NCBI GenBank assembly: GCA_019236085.1
Contig: JAFAJR010000318.1
Span: forward strand, 1-6,440
DNA from: Candidatus Dormiibacterota bacterium
Lineage (GTDB): Bacteria; Chloroflexota; Dormibacteria; Aeolococcales; Aeolococcaceae
Direction of reading: 5' to 3'
Length of the DNA: 6,440 bases
Part shown: positions 5,730 to 6,440 of the stretch, one piece after another
Numbering within the stretch: position 1 is the stretch's first letter
How the letters are laid out: each line of letters opens with the position of its first letter
Notes under the pieces: model-generated
Databases searched by the model: none
What the model was told of the DNA's origin: nothing
Seen by the model: the letters and a program-made list of their open reading frames with translations, nothing else
Program-made: the position numbers and the translations under genes

Positions 5730-6440
5730 GGTGAGGCCGGTGCGGGCTGCGCCTGGCGCCCCCGGGGAAGGGCAACTGCCCGGGTGCGCAGCATCGTGAG
5801 CGAAGTGACAGCAACCACGAGGCATGCAGTGCCCACGATCGCCACGGGGTGCAGCGGCGTTCCCAGCCCCACCGGCTCCGGCAGCGAGAAGGCCAGGAAC
5901 AACGCCGCCGGGTAGGCCAGCTCGGCGATGGTCGCCGGCGACGCCGGGGTACCCCGCAGCGCCCGGTAGTAGAGGAGCATTGCGATGACGCCGGGGATGA
6001 GCGCGATGCCCAGGAGGCTGGGAAGCTGTGACGCCGCGTAGCCGCTGAACGCCGCGCTGCCGCGGTCGATCAACAGCAGCACCAGCAGGACCGGCAATGC
6101 GATCACGAACCGCAGCGTGGCGGTGTGCATCGGGCTGACGGCGCGCAGCGCGTAGCGGCCCAGCACCGTTCCCGATCCCCACAGCGCGACGGCGCTCAGC
6201 ACCAGCAGCGCCGCCTCGATGCGGCCATGTGGCAACGCCGAGAACGGGGCGGTGGCGTCGTCCTGGAAGACGATGAGATACACGCCGGCGAGCGCCAGCA
6301 ACGCCAGCGGCCAGTAGCTGCGGTGCCGCCGCTCGCGCAACACCAGCCCGGCCAGCATGATGGCCACCAGCGGCTGCGCCAGGTAGAGGAGGTAGACCTC
6401 GTTGGCCACGTCCGGGTTGGCCGCGCCGTGGGCCGGGAAG
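5726..6440 (-). CDS. EamA/DMT-family membrane transporter, 3' part
   Basis: The frame runs open to the right edge, so the start is outside the window; 237 residues are present. The first part, with YLLYLAQPLVAIML, an RE pair and a further hydrophobic span ending in YLIVFQD, is the end of a first EamA repeat. A second five-helix repeat follows, from about EAALLVLSAVALWGSGTVLG through LPSLLGIALIPGVIAMLLYY and RALRGTPASPATIAELAYP to the last helix, AIVGTACLVVAVTSL. A short Pro/Ala/Arg-rich tail ends the protein. EamA proteins are ten-helix metabolite exporters or importers of the drug/metabolite transporter superfamily. An in-frame GTG at 6409 falls inside the first repeat and is unlikely to be the true start. 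The stop overlaps cofC by 4 bp, so it probably belongs to the F420 operon; the substrate is unknown. Confidence 0.88.
   Translation of the reverse strand, partial: FPAHGAANPDVANEVYLLYLAQPLVAIMLAGLVLRERRHRSYWPLALLALAGVYLIVFQDDATAPFSALPHGRIEAALLVLSAVALWGSGTVLGRYALRAVSPMHTATLRFVIALPVLLVLLLIDRGSAAFSGYAASQLPSLLGIALIPGVIAMLLYYRALRGTPASPATIAELAYPAALFLAFSLPEPVGLGTPLHPVAIVGTACLVVAVTSLTMLRTRAVALPRGRQAQPAPASP
5747..5791 (-). repeat. Imperfect GC-rich inverted repeat just upstream of cofC
   Basis: CTGCGC (5747-5752) is inverted at GCGCAG (5786-5791), and CCCGGG occurs inside at 5761-5766 and 5779-5784, itself a palindrome. In the minus-strand transcript a hairpin could form about 18 bases before the cofC start, inside the low-complexity tail codons of the transporter. 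The arms are unequally spaced and there is no T-tract. This could be an mRNA structure affecting cofC translation, or chance in GC-rich coding DNA. Confidence 0.25.

Noticed and set aside
4324..5799. A 491-codon open frame on the plus strand, with another of 385 codons at 4493-5650.
   Set aside because: Both lie antisense to cofE and cofC, whose motifs are unmistakable. Their translations are Arg/Ala/Ser/Pro-rich with no recognisable domain, as expected for shadow frames in GC-rich DNA.
5730..6182. An upstream extension of cofC that would give a 355-residue protein.
   Set aside because: The extra 151 residues are a shadow of the EamA gene, Arg/Pro-rich and unlike CofC. The ATG at 5729 gives the normal family length and an ATGA overlap.
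1..6440. Mobile elements, CRISPR arrays, tRNA or rRNA genes, riboswitches and toxin-antitoxin or defence genes.
   Set aside because: Nearly every base is accounted for by metabolic or transporter genes. No direct-repeat arrays, transposase motifs or RNA gene landmarks were seen, and base composition looks even across the window.

Overview
The window is high-GC bacterial DNA, roughly two thirds G+C by eye, packed almost without gaps. Its theme is the deazaflavin cofactor F420. One strand carries the late steps of F420 biosynthesis plus an F420-reducing dehydrogenase. The other carries two probable F420H2-using enzymes. F420 genes together with an Fgd-type dehydrogenase point to Actinomycetota or a Chloroflexota/Dormibacterota-like lineage. 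Mycobacteria and close relatives are unlikely, because CofE here is a short single-domain protein rather than the two-domain FbiB fusion. No rRNA or other phylogenetic marker is present, so the lineage stays open.

Plus strand, 1-2468: the 3' part of a DHA2-type MFS drug exporter, then a Ddn-like F420H2-dependent reductase (FDOR-A), a zinc NADP(H)-type alcohol/aldehyde dehydrogenase of the YahK/ADH6 kind, and a PPOX-fold probable F420 enzyme (FDOR-B). Spacing is 10 bp, then two 4-bp stop/start overlaps. This reads as one transcription unit whose promoter lies left of the window. It looks like a redox/detoxification and export module, but no substrate can be read from the sequence.

Minus strand, 6440-2460, read right to left: the 3' part of an EamA-type transporter, cofC (guanylyltransferase), cofE (F420-0:gamma-glutamyl ligase), cofD (phospholactate/phosphoenolpyruvate transferase) and an fgd-like F420-dependent sugar-phosphate dehydrogenase. 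All four junctions are 4-bp ATGA or GTGA overlaps, so translation is probably coupled along the unit. The two operons converge tail to tail with a 9-bp overlap of their coding ends.

Together the genes form a near-complete F420 circuit: CofC, CofD and CofE build and glutamylate the cofactor, the Fgd-like enzyme reduces it, and the FDOR-A and FDOR-B enzymes may spend the reduced form. The FO synthase (fbiC or cofG/cofH) is not in the window. The points most worth a second look are the Arg-to-His change at the expected phosphate-binding site of the Fgd-like protein, the absence of a fused dehydro-F420 reductase on CofE, and the EamA transporter overlapping cofC. There is no rRNA, tRNA, CRISPR array, insertion sequence or attachment site that I can see, and no non-coding stretch longer than about 10 bp.
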